Shown here: piece by piece, positions 23,301 through 35,300 of the stretch
Layout: each line of letters starts with the position of its first letter
Numbering within the stretch: the first letter of the stretch is position 1
Source of the DNA: Rhabdornis inornatus
Lineage: Eukaryota; Chordata; Aves; Passeriformes; Rhabdornithidae
Assembly: GCA_013397075.1 (NCBI GenBank)
Contig: VWZS01002411.1
Location: 295,740 to 359,739, forward strand
Direction: 5' to 3'
Length of the DNA stretch: 64,000 bases
Made by a program: the position numbers and the translations under genes
Notes under the pieces: generated by a model
What the model was told of the DNA's origin: nothing
The model's input: the letters and a program-made list of their open reading frames with translations, nothing else
The model's database searches: none

Positions 23301-26300
23301 GGCTGCCTGGCTGCCCTGGGCTGCCCCCAGATGTGAAGGGTCTCTGGGCATGGCTTGTTGAGGAGTGGGACGGGTGGGATGCAGATCTGGCTGGGATCAG
23401 GGACAGCGTCCTCCTGTGCACTTGCTGTGCTTCCTGGAGTTTTATTTGTGCCTTTTGTCTCTCCAGGGAGATGCTGAGGGCTGGATCCTGGGCCTGACCC
23501 CGTGCCCAGGGAAGGGGCAGCAGGATGGGGCTGCAGCTCCTTCCATCCTGACGCTGAGTTCTGAGCAGCCCCGCTCAGCCCCTTGCTGCTCCAGCCCCTG
23601 CGGTGCTTAACGCTCTCCCTAATTAAAAGCTGCCATCCAAATGGCTCGATGATGGAAATTCTAATTAAATCAATTCCATCTTGTTGGCGAACCAGGGGTT
23701 TGCATAAGATATGCATGAAATTAATAATTATGGGGAGGGAATTAGCTGCTCCTGACCCTGTTTCTGGCCTAGGGAGATTGGTGCAGGAGCCCCTGCTCGT
23801 GGGGTGCTCCTGACCAGTGTGCCCAGCTCTGGCTCTGCAGCAGTTTTGCGGTTTTTGGCGGGTTTTTGGTTGGTTTTTGGTTGGTTTTTGGGTTGGTTTT
23901 TGGTTCTTCCTTCCTGCCTGCTCAGGCTGATGTTGACATCAATGGTTTAAGCCTGAGCTGGGATGTGCTGAAGTCTCCACCTTTGCCTAATTCTTCCCAA
24001 TATGAGGGGATTCTGTCTCTCACTGGTGGAGAAAACACCACAGCAGCTCCTGAGCCACGTTAATGATGGGTGATGATGGAGGGTGCCAAATGCAGCTTTC
24101 CCTGTGTATTTGAAGTCAGTCACAGCAGTCCTTGACCCTGGGGGAGCAGGATAACATCCCCAACCTCACCTCTCACCTCTCTCTTTCCCCAGGGGATGTT
24201 TCTCCAGGCTCGGGGTGCTTCTGGGTGACGGTTTTTGATTCAAAACAAGACAAGGAAGGGGGATCCCCCTGTCCTGGGATCACTTCCCACTCTTGATGGG
24301 ACAAGGAACTCTTGGGGTGCAGGAGAGCTACTGATTTCCTCAACACAGTATTTGTCCCAGGCTGGAGATGAGCCAGACAAGAGACCACCAGGGCCCAACT
24401 TTGCAGCTGAGAGATGTTTCCAGCTCCCTCTTCCCACTGCATCCTTCTTTCCAAGAACCTTGAATTCCCTGCCTGCATTTTGCTTTTATGTATCTAAAAG
24501 GACTTTTGTCTTTTATCTGAGAAAATAGCTGGTGCCAGGAGTTGGGCTATCAAAAAGGCAGAGGGGGGAAAGGCAGGAGAAATCTATGAAATGGTCATTT
24601 GGGAACTGGTATTTTATTTTCACTTTCATCCAAGGCAGAGGAGTGAGAGAAAAAAGCCCTTTCCTTTTGTTTATTAAAATACAGCTTCCAGTCTGTAGCC
24701 TGAGGATCAACAGGTATTTTCTGGGCTTTGTTTTCCAGCTGAGGCTGGAGCAGGATGGGAGGCCAGGGTTTAATTGCAGACTGTTGGAACTTGGGTGGGA
24801 TGGTGGTGGCGTGGGGAATAGCTGGGATGTCTCCATCGCCAGTGCCCTGTGGAAGAGGTTGAACCAAAACTCTTGGCAGGGGGAAAATAATTTTGAGATA
24901 ATTTTGGGAACATCCCTGCTCCCAAATCACCTTTGACTGGGCACTGCTGCTGCCTGTGCCCTCTGGGCACTGCCTCCATCCCGAGCTGTGGCCATCCTGC
25001 AGGTTTGGCAGGGAAGAGGAGGGATTGTGCTGGGAGCAGCCCCCCTGCTCCCCCCGGGATGAGCGATTGCCAGGCGAGCTCCTCACCTGCTGAGCAGAAT
25101 TTTAATGGAGTCTCAGGCACCAGGCTCCAGTCAGAGATCCCCAACGAGCAGATCAGAGCCCCTCTGAACGGAGCACAAAGCAGATTGTCACGGGGAGTAA
25201 TCCTATTTGTGCCTTGATAAAGATTCCTTCCTCTCCCTCTCCCACTCCTGCTCCATCTTTCCCTTTTTTCATGTCCTGTTTCACAGGCAGGTAGAAGGGT
25301 GGCTGCTCCTTACCAGGGGCCTTTTAGCATTCAGGTGCAGTCGTGGGTTTATAACACCAGAATAGCATTTAATAGAGAGAGGCAGGAGTGGGAGAGGGGA
25401 AATCACAGAGAAACAAAGGAGGAACTGGGAGATGCAGGACTGGAGCAGGATGGAGTGGGGCCAGGAGGGTTGGGACACCCAGGAGGGTCCATGGGGTGGC
25501 CCTGGTGCACATCTCATCCCTGGGATGCAGCTCCCAGTGAGGTGGCTGGGGCTTATTACACCAACTCGGGTTCGCACAGCTGGTGCGGAGAACCTGGGCT
25601 TGATAATTTAATAAGCCTTTTCCATCTTTAAGATAAATGAGAATGTGTAGTGCGTTTTGGAGATGGAAAGTGCTGTGTAAGTGTTAAACATTGCCTGATC
25701 CCGTGGTGCTAAATCATTCCAATGTGCTGGGAGAGGTGCAGGGCTCTGGTTAATTTAAGGGGCTTATTTAGGGCTGGGGTGGGGCAGGATGGTTTGGATC
25801 TGTCCTTCCTGGGAGGAGGCCAAAGGGAGACCCTGGCAGTGCTGGCCTGGACAGAATTATGTTTTTTCTTTGGTCTCTCCTGCACTGGATGCTGCAGAAG
25901 CCCTTTTGGGGTCCTGCTGGGTGTTCTGAGCTGCAGGTGGTCCCCAAGCCCTGATGTCCCCTGGAGCACCTGATGGTGGCACATGCTCCCCCAACCTCAT
26001 GCTCATTCTCAGTTCCCACCTCCCTCTGCCCCAGAGCAGGGTTTTGGGACCGTGGCCATGGCTGTGGGGTGGAGATCATCTCCTCCTTGCCCTGACTCTG
26101 TGCCTTTCTCTGCTCCATCCCAGATCCCCCAGATCAGCTATGCCTCCACGGCACCGGACCTGAGCGACAACAGCCGCTACGACTTCTTCTCCCGCGTCGT
26201 CCCCTCAGACACCTACCAGGCCCAGGCCATGGTGGACATTGTCAAAGCCCTCAGGTGGAATTACGTCTCCACCTTGGCCTCCGAGGGCAGCTACGGTGAA

Positions 26301-29300
26301 AGCGGGGTGGAGGCCTTCATCCAGAAGTCCAGGGAGGATGGTGAGTGGATCTCTCGTGGGATGGGAGCAGCTGAGACAGGAGGAGAAAAGGCTGGGATGG
26401 AGGGATGTGTCTGGTTGGACTCTTTGAGCTGAGCTGGGATGAGGATGAGGTGATGGATTGGTGTGGTTTGGGGGATGGCCCCAGAGCAGTGTGGGTTTTG
26501 GGGCTGCCCAAACAAGGATCCAAGTTTTCCAGCAAGGCTTGGGACCAGCAATCCTGGTCTCCAAAATCCTGATCTCCAATCCAAAACTCTGCAGGGCAGG
26601 CTGCTTTTGAGAAGCATCTCGAGATCCCATTCCCTGCCCCCCAGCTCCGCCAAGCTCCATCTCACCCCTCCCTCTGTGCCTGAGCCACGGCGCTTGGCGC
26701 CTTCCAGAAGACAAGACTTTTACAAATACTCCAGGTTTTAATAGAAAATCAAGTTGGCACCACCACGAGCTGCACCCAATTTTATTGGAATTATCCCCCA
26801 GGGCAGGTGCTTTAATTTGTCTATGGGCTTTGGACAGGCAGAAAGTCCGTGCTCAGCAAAACTCTTTGGGAGGATTTGTCTGGAGGCAGAAAGCGTTTTG
26901 CTGACGGGAGCTCTGGGATGCTTAGGGGGGATTAGCGACCTTGGGAGCAGCGCAGGAGCTTTTGGGGACCTGAAATCAACCCCAGGATGGGCGAGGAGCC
27001 CTGGGAATCACTGCTGTGAGTGCTGCTACCACAAACTCGGAGCTGTGGCAGAGCACTGGGGTCCTTCCTGACTCTGGCATCACCTCAGCCCCCAGTACGG
27101 GGTGGGACAGGAGCTAAAGGGTGTTTTTTGAGACAGTTAAACCCCTGCAGGGTGCAGGCTGCTGCTTATTACAGGCTTAAGTGTGTCTGAATGGCACATT
27201 AGGTTCTGGCAAAGTCGGTGGGACACCGGCCTATCTGGAGCCAGTCAAACTGCGTTATGGCCTTGTAAATGGATAAAGGGAATAAAAACTTCGAGGTGAT
27301 GAGCTCCTAATCAAAGCCCTATAAATAGGAGCAGCCTTAATTCCGTCTCTCTTGCGCGCGCGCCCTGGCACCGGAGCCGGCTGTGCTTTTGGTATGCAGA
27401 GAAACCCATCTGGGGATCCAACCTGGGAGCTGCTCTTCAGGATTTCCACTTGAAAAGCAGAATATTTTTCACGGGGCAGTGGCTTCACAAGGAGCAGCGT
27501 GTGGGGATGCTCTGAGTGGTAGCTGCAGGGATGTGTGGAGCTGCAGGTGGTGCAAAGGGGCTGTGCTGGGTGTGTGTGACAGTGCCTGGCAGGTTTGGGG
27601 AGGGGCTGGGGAATGTTCTGCTGCCCCACCCATGACTGCAGTCCCCCAGGGGATCCGTTCACGATTCAGACCCACGCTCCTCCTCCACTACGCACCAGTA
27701 AGGAGTGCTGGTTGTGACTGGTTGTCCTGCTGCGGCATGAGCTCTTTTCCTTGGAGATACCTGTGGTTACCAGGAGCTCCTCTAACCAGATGTTAACGAT
27801 CTGACAGCGTAATTGCAGAGTAAAGGAGCACACAGGGAGCCAAACCGGCCCCGTGTTAATCCGGGGCTGCTGCAGTCCTGTAATTTGGGTATCCACATAA
27901 CCTGGCGATTATGTGCATTAGTGATAATTCAGTTATCAAAAAGCAGATTTCCACGGTGCCTGCAGTGTGAGGGCAGCCCATGCAGTGCCAGTGGTGACGT
28001 TGTGTCCCTGACACGCTGCAGGATGGAGATTTTAGATTTGTGGGAGCTGTCTGTGTGGGGCCCTGGGTGGGCTCTGAGCTGCTCCCTGGAGCATCTCCCT
28101 TGGGAGCAAGTATGGGGTGTCAGCCACACTGCTTTGCCCATGGAAGTAGGGCCACAGTCATCAATAATGGTGAGGCTGGACCAAAAAAATGCTTTTAAAT
28201 TTTCTTTCCTTTATTTTATGTTTTTAAACCCCCCCAGCCATGCCAACTGTGGTGGCAATGCCAGGCTGGAGGAAGAGCCAGGCTCTGCCCACTTCACCCC
28301 TCTGTCTTCCCCTGTGCAAAGGGCTCTGATTGGCACCAAACACTTTTACACAAGCACAGATCCATTGGGAGGGAGTGAAGGATCTGTGTCCTCTGTGGGA
28401 TATTCCTGGCTCTCAGTTGCATTTCTCCAGCAGCCTGAAGGATCCTGTGATTTGTTGCTGCTTCCAGGGGCCTCCAGCCCGTCAGAGGGACGGACAGAGC
28501 TGTGAGCTGAGCGAGGATCTGGCCAGTGCCAGGGGCTGGCCAGCTGTTGGTCAAGAGCTGGAGATCCCCCGTGGGGGTGTTCATGCTGGGGGAACAGGCA
28601 GGGACAGCCCCAGCCCCCACACTGGCTCTGCCCAAGGGCTCCTCACCCACCCAGCTCAGGGTGAGCAGCTCCCGCTCTCCTCCCCACAGCGCTCCGCTTC
28701 ATTTCTCATGCCAAGCCTGAGCCTTCAGAGTCGGGTTTTATTTCCATCAGGCAATAATGCTCATTGCTGTCGTTAGCAGCTCGCACTCAAGCTGTTTGCT
28801 TTCTGATGCATTATCAACTTGACCTTCAGTTTCAATTTTTAGCAGAGCCTCACGTTGAAGCTTCGCAGCGCAGTGGAAAACGGTTCTGCTTGAGGCACAA
28901 AGCGACCTCCGACAGCAATGCAGGGAGGAAACTCGCCCTGCAGATGGGTTGTTCTTGCAGCTGGGGCTGGCCCTGGGCTACCACGACAGACTGACCTGGG
29001 TGGCTGTTACATCTTTATTCATTTATCTTTTTATCTTTATCCATATTTGCAGTCGCTCTGGTGATGATGCTGTTGGCCCCTGGAGGTTGCTGGTGGCTGC
29101 ACTGGTGGCTGGAGAGTCTTTATTTGCTAGAGTGCTGCTGTTTGGTTTTTAGTATTGCAGAGATGTTCAGTCTGCAAAGGATGTGTTTTCTTCAGCAATT
29201 TTTAAATGTTTTAAGTCCATTCTGTTCCCAAAATCCATCCTACTCCCCCAGAGCATCCCACACTGGCAGTGGCTGTCAGCTGGATTTCCACTGCACACTG

Positions 29301-32300
29301 AGGTGCACGCCAGGGCCAGCATCGAGGTGTGCCTGCTGTCCCCTCCTCCAGCCCCTCTGTCCAGCATTTCCCCATGCCCCTGACGTGTGGCAGCATTTTG
29401 GTGGTCGGACAGACCCACCCAGCACCCTCTGGCTCTGCATCATTGAGGTCTCTGCTGTCTCCAAGCTCTTGGGGATGAGGCCTGAGATGGATGTTTGTGT
29501 AACAGAGCTGGTGTGTGCCAACCTTGGCTCTGTGTAGAGGGCAATATTCCCAGCCCAACGCAGGACTCCTTAGTTGTGTACCTGGATCAATTTTGCTGCT
29601 GTTTCCCCCTCTCTATTGTTTCATCCTTCACTAAGTTTTCCATATTTTTAGTTAAGAGCCTGATGTATATTTGTAATGCGTTTGCTCATCCCCATGTGAC
29701 ATCCCTGGCTGTCTCTTTCTGGTTCCAGCCGGGTTCATTACTCGCGGTGGCTGCACCAGGAGGTTGCCCCCAAAAAGCCACTCCCGAATCTTGAGGCAGG
29801 AGATTTTAACTGCAGCGTTTTCGCTCTCAGCACGCGCAGGAGGGGGCGCAGATCTCTGTCCCTGATGGCTTCTCCTGTAATCAGTTGCTTCCTCGAGGCT
29901 TTGAAGTGACACAAAAAATGAGTCCCGGAGCAGGGGAGCAGCCCACCGCTCCCAGTAAGGCTCTGGGCTCGGGAATCTCATGGGAAGGCTGGAGTTAGGG
30001 TGGCAGCTGGGAGTGGGAATGGCATCAGTGCTGTGCTGTGCAGAGCCCGGGGTGCCCAGGACTGTCCCCAGGGGTGCCCAGGACTGCCTGAGCTGGGGGG
30101 AACATCCACATCACTGTGCCCAGCTCGGCTGAGCCGGGTCCCTGCTGTACCCCTTCCCCGCTCCCTTCTGTACCCCTTCTCTGGTTCCTGCTGCACCCCT
30201 TTCCCGGTTCCTACTGCACCCCTTCTCTGGTCCCTGCTGCACCCCTTCCCCAGTCCCTGCTTGCCAGGCTCTGCGGGAGCCCTGACAGAACCCCCTGAGC
30301 CACGGGCTAATTAAGCACCGGCAATCAAGAGGGGAAGCCGGAGTGGCTGCGCTCCCACCGAGCCGTAATGGTGGAGATTAAACCCTGACCCGTGTTTGAC
30401 AACAGGAGTTTCCTTCCCCCAGCGGCATCGGGAGAGTCCCCGGGGCCCTGGAGATGCCGGGGGAGGCGAGATCCCACCGGGATGGGAGGGATACGGCCGT
30501 GAGCCTGAGGATGGAGCAGGCAGCACTGGAAGGGGAAGTTTGGAAGGGGGCTTAGGCTGGCTTTTCCAGGCTGTTTTTTGCTGTGGGTGTCCTGTGCCAC
30601 CAGTGACAAAACGCACGGGATCGCTGAGCATCCTCCCACTGCCTGGCCCCAAACTGCCTCCAGCAGCTGCCTGTCGGATGTTCCCCCCATCCCCAATATT
30701 CCTGCTCCTCTTTGGTTCTTTCCCAAGCTGGGGGAGGAGGAGAGGGGTCCCCACACCTCACCTGCTGCCTTCCTCCAGAGTCACACCTCGTCTCAGGTCA
30801 GGGAGCAGTGCTGTGCCATCCTACTGGAGCAGAGAGAGTGGTCGCCTCCTCTCCATCGCTGCCACCTCCTCGCTTGGAATTCTGGCTTTAGAGGAATGTT
30901 TTGACTAAATGGACTTTTGTGCAAAGACAGTGGGAGCATCACTTGGCAAATCCCCTCTGCCTGTGGTGCTGGGGGTGTGAATAGTGCAGGTGCTGAGACT
31001 CCCCAAAGCACACAGCCCCTGACACTGGACTTCTTGCTGTTGGTGATTATGCTTTCATTAATTAAGAAGATAAAAACATTGTCAGCATCTGCTGTGGGAG
31101 CCAGGGGCTCCCCGGCCCTGCAGGCTGTCACCTGGAGGAGCTGTGTTCCTCGTTAGTTTGATTTAACGAAGCAGCCGAGTAACATCATGGTCATTTCTGA
31201 GCTGCCATCGATTTAACCTCTTTTCTTGGTTATTTATGGGCCCATCTCCCGTGCCACGTGTGCGGGGAGCTGTTCCCTAGCACGAGTGCCTGGTGGCACT
31301 CAGGTGTGTGCCCGTGCCAGCCCCCAGCTGTCGCTCGCGTGTGCGCGCTCCCGCCTGGCCCTGCCAGGGCTTTTGGAAGGCTCTCAGTGTTTGCAAACTG
31401 CCGCTTTTGTTGGATTTTCTCCATTGATTGCCATGGAAACTGTAATTAAGTTGCACGGTGGCCCCTGGCAGTGTGCTGTGACACCCCGGCCTGGCTGGGG
31501 GCTGGGTGGTGACCAGGGTGAGTGTCCCCAGGCTGGGACATTCCTGTCCTGCTGGCGCTGCCGGCTGCTGCCCACCTCGCCTGGCTGATCTGTCTGTTTA
31601 TCCAACTCCCTCCTCTCCATCCATCTGGCTCCCCATATGGGAAAAAACCAGCAAATTGGCCCAATTTCTAACCACAGGAAAATAAACCCCAAAAAAACTC
31701 CTGGAAAGCCCCGGCCAAGTGAGTACAGGGTGGGGATGCTGTGCCCCCCTCCCTGCAGCCCTCCCTGCCTGCTCAGGACCCAGCACATCTCCCTACTCTT
31801 GGGTTTTGGCTGCAAGGGGCCAAATTTTCCCAGTTTTCCTGCAGCCCCAGGTAGGGAGTGAAGCCTCCTGGAGCCTGTCCCCACCCTGTCTTGTCCTGCT
31901 CCCCTCCAGGGCCGTGCTCTGGGAGTCTCTCCCAGCCCCGGGTGGTAATTTCGCTGACCTTTGCTTGAGCTGTGATCTGTTAGTGGCAGGAGGCATCAGC
32001 CGTGTCATTTACTATGCAAATCGGGACCATCAATTACATCCAGAAGGTCCCACAATGTTTAATTTTCTCTCCCATCTCTCTCTATATTGGCATCTGCAGA
32101 AATGCAGGAGCAGGAGGGCTCTGGCATTTTGGAGCTGGAGGTTGGGAGCCCAGCAGTGAAGTGTGGGGGCTCTTCCAATTGTCTCTTTTAATTTTAATTA
32201 CCTGCTTTTGCAATGACTCCTCAGAAAGCTGGGCTGGAACTTGGCCAGTGCTATAGGCATGGGAATAAACCCCTCTGCAGGGCCTGGCTGCTCGGTGAAG

Positions 32301-35300
32301 AGCTTGTCTGCTCTTCCCATGGGATGTTTCGGCCAGGGTTTGACCATTCTGTGTGCAGAACCCTTTGCTAATCCTGGGCTGGGGAAGGGCTGGTGCTTGG
32401 AACTGGCTGGAAAATTCTCACTGAGCTGCTGGGATGGGACTGTGTGTCTGTCCTGGGGACATTTGGAGTGTGATGTGGTGGTGGCTGAAGGTGACAGGTA
32501 GCAGAGGAGTGGGTGACAGGCAGAGAGAAGCTGCAGAGATACAGGATGGGAGGAAATGTGGTGCAGAAAGGCTGAGCTGGGGGAAGAAGAGGGGTGAAGG
32601 CAGTGACCTGGGAGAGGAGGGGTGAGGGAAGTGCTGGGGGACATGTCCCAGGAGTGTGGGTGGTGGCCAGGAGGTCTGGGCTGAGGAGATGGTGAAGTGC
32701 TCAGCCCCTCAGTTGGAGTGCTGGAGAGACCCTGCTTTGCCTGTTGGGCTGAGGAGCCTGTGAGAGGGGCCATCCCCAGGGGCCAGGGACTCGTGGGGCG
32801 TCTCAGTGCCAGGGCTCTCTCTGCCACAGGTGGGGTCTGCGTGGCCCAGTCCGTGAAGATCCCGAGGGAGCCCAAACCGGGGGAGTTTGACAAGATCATC
32901 CGCCGCCTCCTGGAGACCTCCCACGCCCGTGCTGTCATCATCTTTGCCAACGAGGACGACATCAGGTGGGCAGGGGCCGGCCTGGCCGAGAGTGGGGTCG
33001 GGGCAGGGATGCACTGGGATGCACTGGGATGTGTCTGCAGTGGGGAGTGGATTCCCCGTGCAGTGTGGCAGGCAATGTCTGCAGTGGGGACCCACTCAGA
33101 GTGGCCACCTGGCGAGTGGCTGCCATCCAACCACAGCCACAAAGAGCCAACAGAGGAATATCCCACTTTCCATCGGTTTTGGAAGCCCTGGATATCACGA
33201 GCTGCTGCTTCACGCCACACAGGGGCTGCTCTGAGCTGGCCAGGGCAGGACCCAGGCACTGATTCTGCTTTGCAGAGCAGCCCCAGCCCCAGCATGGCAG
33301 AGGAACAGATCCTGGGGACCTTTCAGGGACCTTTTGGGGACCTCCCCAGCACTTTGTGCCCAGCAGGGCCGGGGCTGTGGCCGCACTTGAGGGTGATGAG
33401 CCGCTCTGCAGGCAAAGCGGCGGCTGCAGCTCTGTTGTTTATGGAGCAGAATGATTCACATGGAGCTACCCCTGATTTCCTAAGTGTCTAATTTATTAAT
33501 CAGCAAACATTATGTAAATGTGGGTAAACTGCAAGTTTAAATCAGTTTACATCAGATGTGCAAACTCTCCCAGTTTCATTTTCTCCTTCCTTAATAGAAA
33601 TGTCTGTGGAGCCGACATTGGGTGGGGGTGAGAGGGAAAAGGGATTTACCTTGCAGGATAAATGGCAGCTCCTGTTAACAGGGCTCTGGAAACATTTACC
33701 CATCCAAATGGGATTGCAGCCCTGGGCAGTGGGGTTCTGCAGCCTCCTTTAGCCCAGGAGTGGGGTTCTCCATGATCCTGACCCTGGATTGTGGAGCCTG
33801 GGAGATGGGAAGGACAGACTGGGGAGGTTGTAGCTGGAATTCTTGCCTGGCTCAGTTTGGGTGTAAATCACTGATCCCACAGGAATGTCCTGGGTTTGCC
33901 CTGGGGAGATCCTGCCCTGCACAGGGGCCAGGGGCAGCTGGAGGTGCTGCTGTCACAGAGTGGGACAGGGGCTGTGACTGTCCTAGGGTGGGATATGCCC
34001 AGAGCCCAGGGCAGCCCGGGATGAGCAGGGAGCAGTCTGCACAGCTCCCACTGCATGCCTGCCTCTTCCTATCTCGTCTGCACTCTCTGCTGCATTTCTA
34101 TGGCGTTTTTTCCTTTATTTCACATTTCAAACACCATCTGGACTTGAAATGATCAGCTGTGACTCGGGGGGTGAGTCACAACCTGCCTCGGCTCTGCAGG
34201 GGGAGATGGAGCTGCCCTGGGCCCCACTCCCACATGGCTGGGGACCCACAGGAGCCCCCGAGGGGACAGAGCCTGGAGGGTCAGATCCAGGAATGCTCCA
34301 TTCCCATCCTCCCACTGAGTTTCTGACCTGGCTGGCACTGGAGGAGTGCTCAGGCTTGTCTGAGAGTCTGGCACAAGGGGGGATGCTCAGCAGGACCAAT
34401 GGCATCTCCGCTCCCAGCTGCTGCTCAGCTGCCCAGTTGAGCCTAGCAGAGCCCAGTTGAGCCCAGCAGAGCCCAGTTTAGCTCCATGCTGGGCACTAGC
34501 AGCACCAGCTGCTCCTCTCTTGGGGCTGGCCATGCTGGGAGCACGTGCTCTCCATGCTGCTGCTTCCCCTGCCTGATGCGGCATAACCTGATTCTCTTTT
34601 TTTTTTTCTTTCTTAATGTTGGGTAATTAAGGGGAAATTCAATTACCAGTCAGCAAATATGCAAATGAAGCGGGAGAAGCAGCCTGTGTGCCTGGGCTGG
34701 GAGGACAGAGGGTGCAGGAGCTGAGTGGCACCACTGGGTTTTGTTGTGTCCATGTACACCAGGTTGTGCCTGGAACAGGAGATTCCACCAGCACTGTGCC
34801 ACTTCCCTGGGGCCAGACAAGGAGTTGGTGGCCCAACCTCTGCTGCTTCTTTCCACAGAAGGGTGCTGGAGGCGGCCAAGAGGGCGAACCAGACGGGGCA
34901 TTTCATCTGGATGGGCTCGGACAGCTGGGGCTCCAAAATCGCCCCAGTCCTGCACCTGGAGGAGGTGGCTGAGGGCTCTGTCACCATCCTGCCCAAGAGG
35001 GTCTCAGTCAGAGGTAGGGGCTGTGCTCCAGGGGCCCCCTCCATTGCCCTCCTTAACTGCAGGTTTGGTCTGTGAAAGCATTGTGGCATCACAGAATGGT
35101 TTGGGTTGGAAGGGACCTTAAAGACCTCCTGATTTCCCCACCTATCACCTCCTTATTTTCCACGTGCCTTGTTTTCCCTACTCTCCCTTTATCACCAGTA
35201 TACCTAGAGAGGCATTTCCTGTTGCTTTCAAAGTCCCAGAAAGTCTCTGCTTTCAGAAGATCTTCCCTGAGTGGATTTTCCACTCCCATCTCCGCCCAAG

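Larger units (their letters stand above)
20313..26123 (+). other. GRM4: GRM4 intron 1
   Basis: A 5.8-kb intron with GTAGGG donor and CATCCCAG acceptor. It carries AT-rich candidate regulatory blocks near 21170 and 23608 and a TTTTTGG-type repeat near 23850. No other exon is recognised. Confidence 0.9.
26341..32829 (+). other. GRM4: GRM4 intron 2
   Basis: A 6.5-kb intron, the longest in the coding part. It holds a MEF2/TATA-type box with downstream CpGs near 27319, AT-rich candidate regulatory DNA near 27170 and 28745, a pyrimidine-rich tandem repeat near 30130 and an octamer at 32014. No additional exon is recognised. Confidence 0.9.
32966..34858 (+). other. GRM4: GRM4 intron 3
   Basis: A 1.9-kb intron containing an AT-rich candidate regulatory block near 33415, a short 18-bp tandem repeat near 34431 and an ATGCAAAT octamer at 34659 beside TAATTAA and CAATTACC cores. 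Confidence 0.92.
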
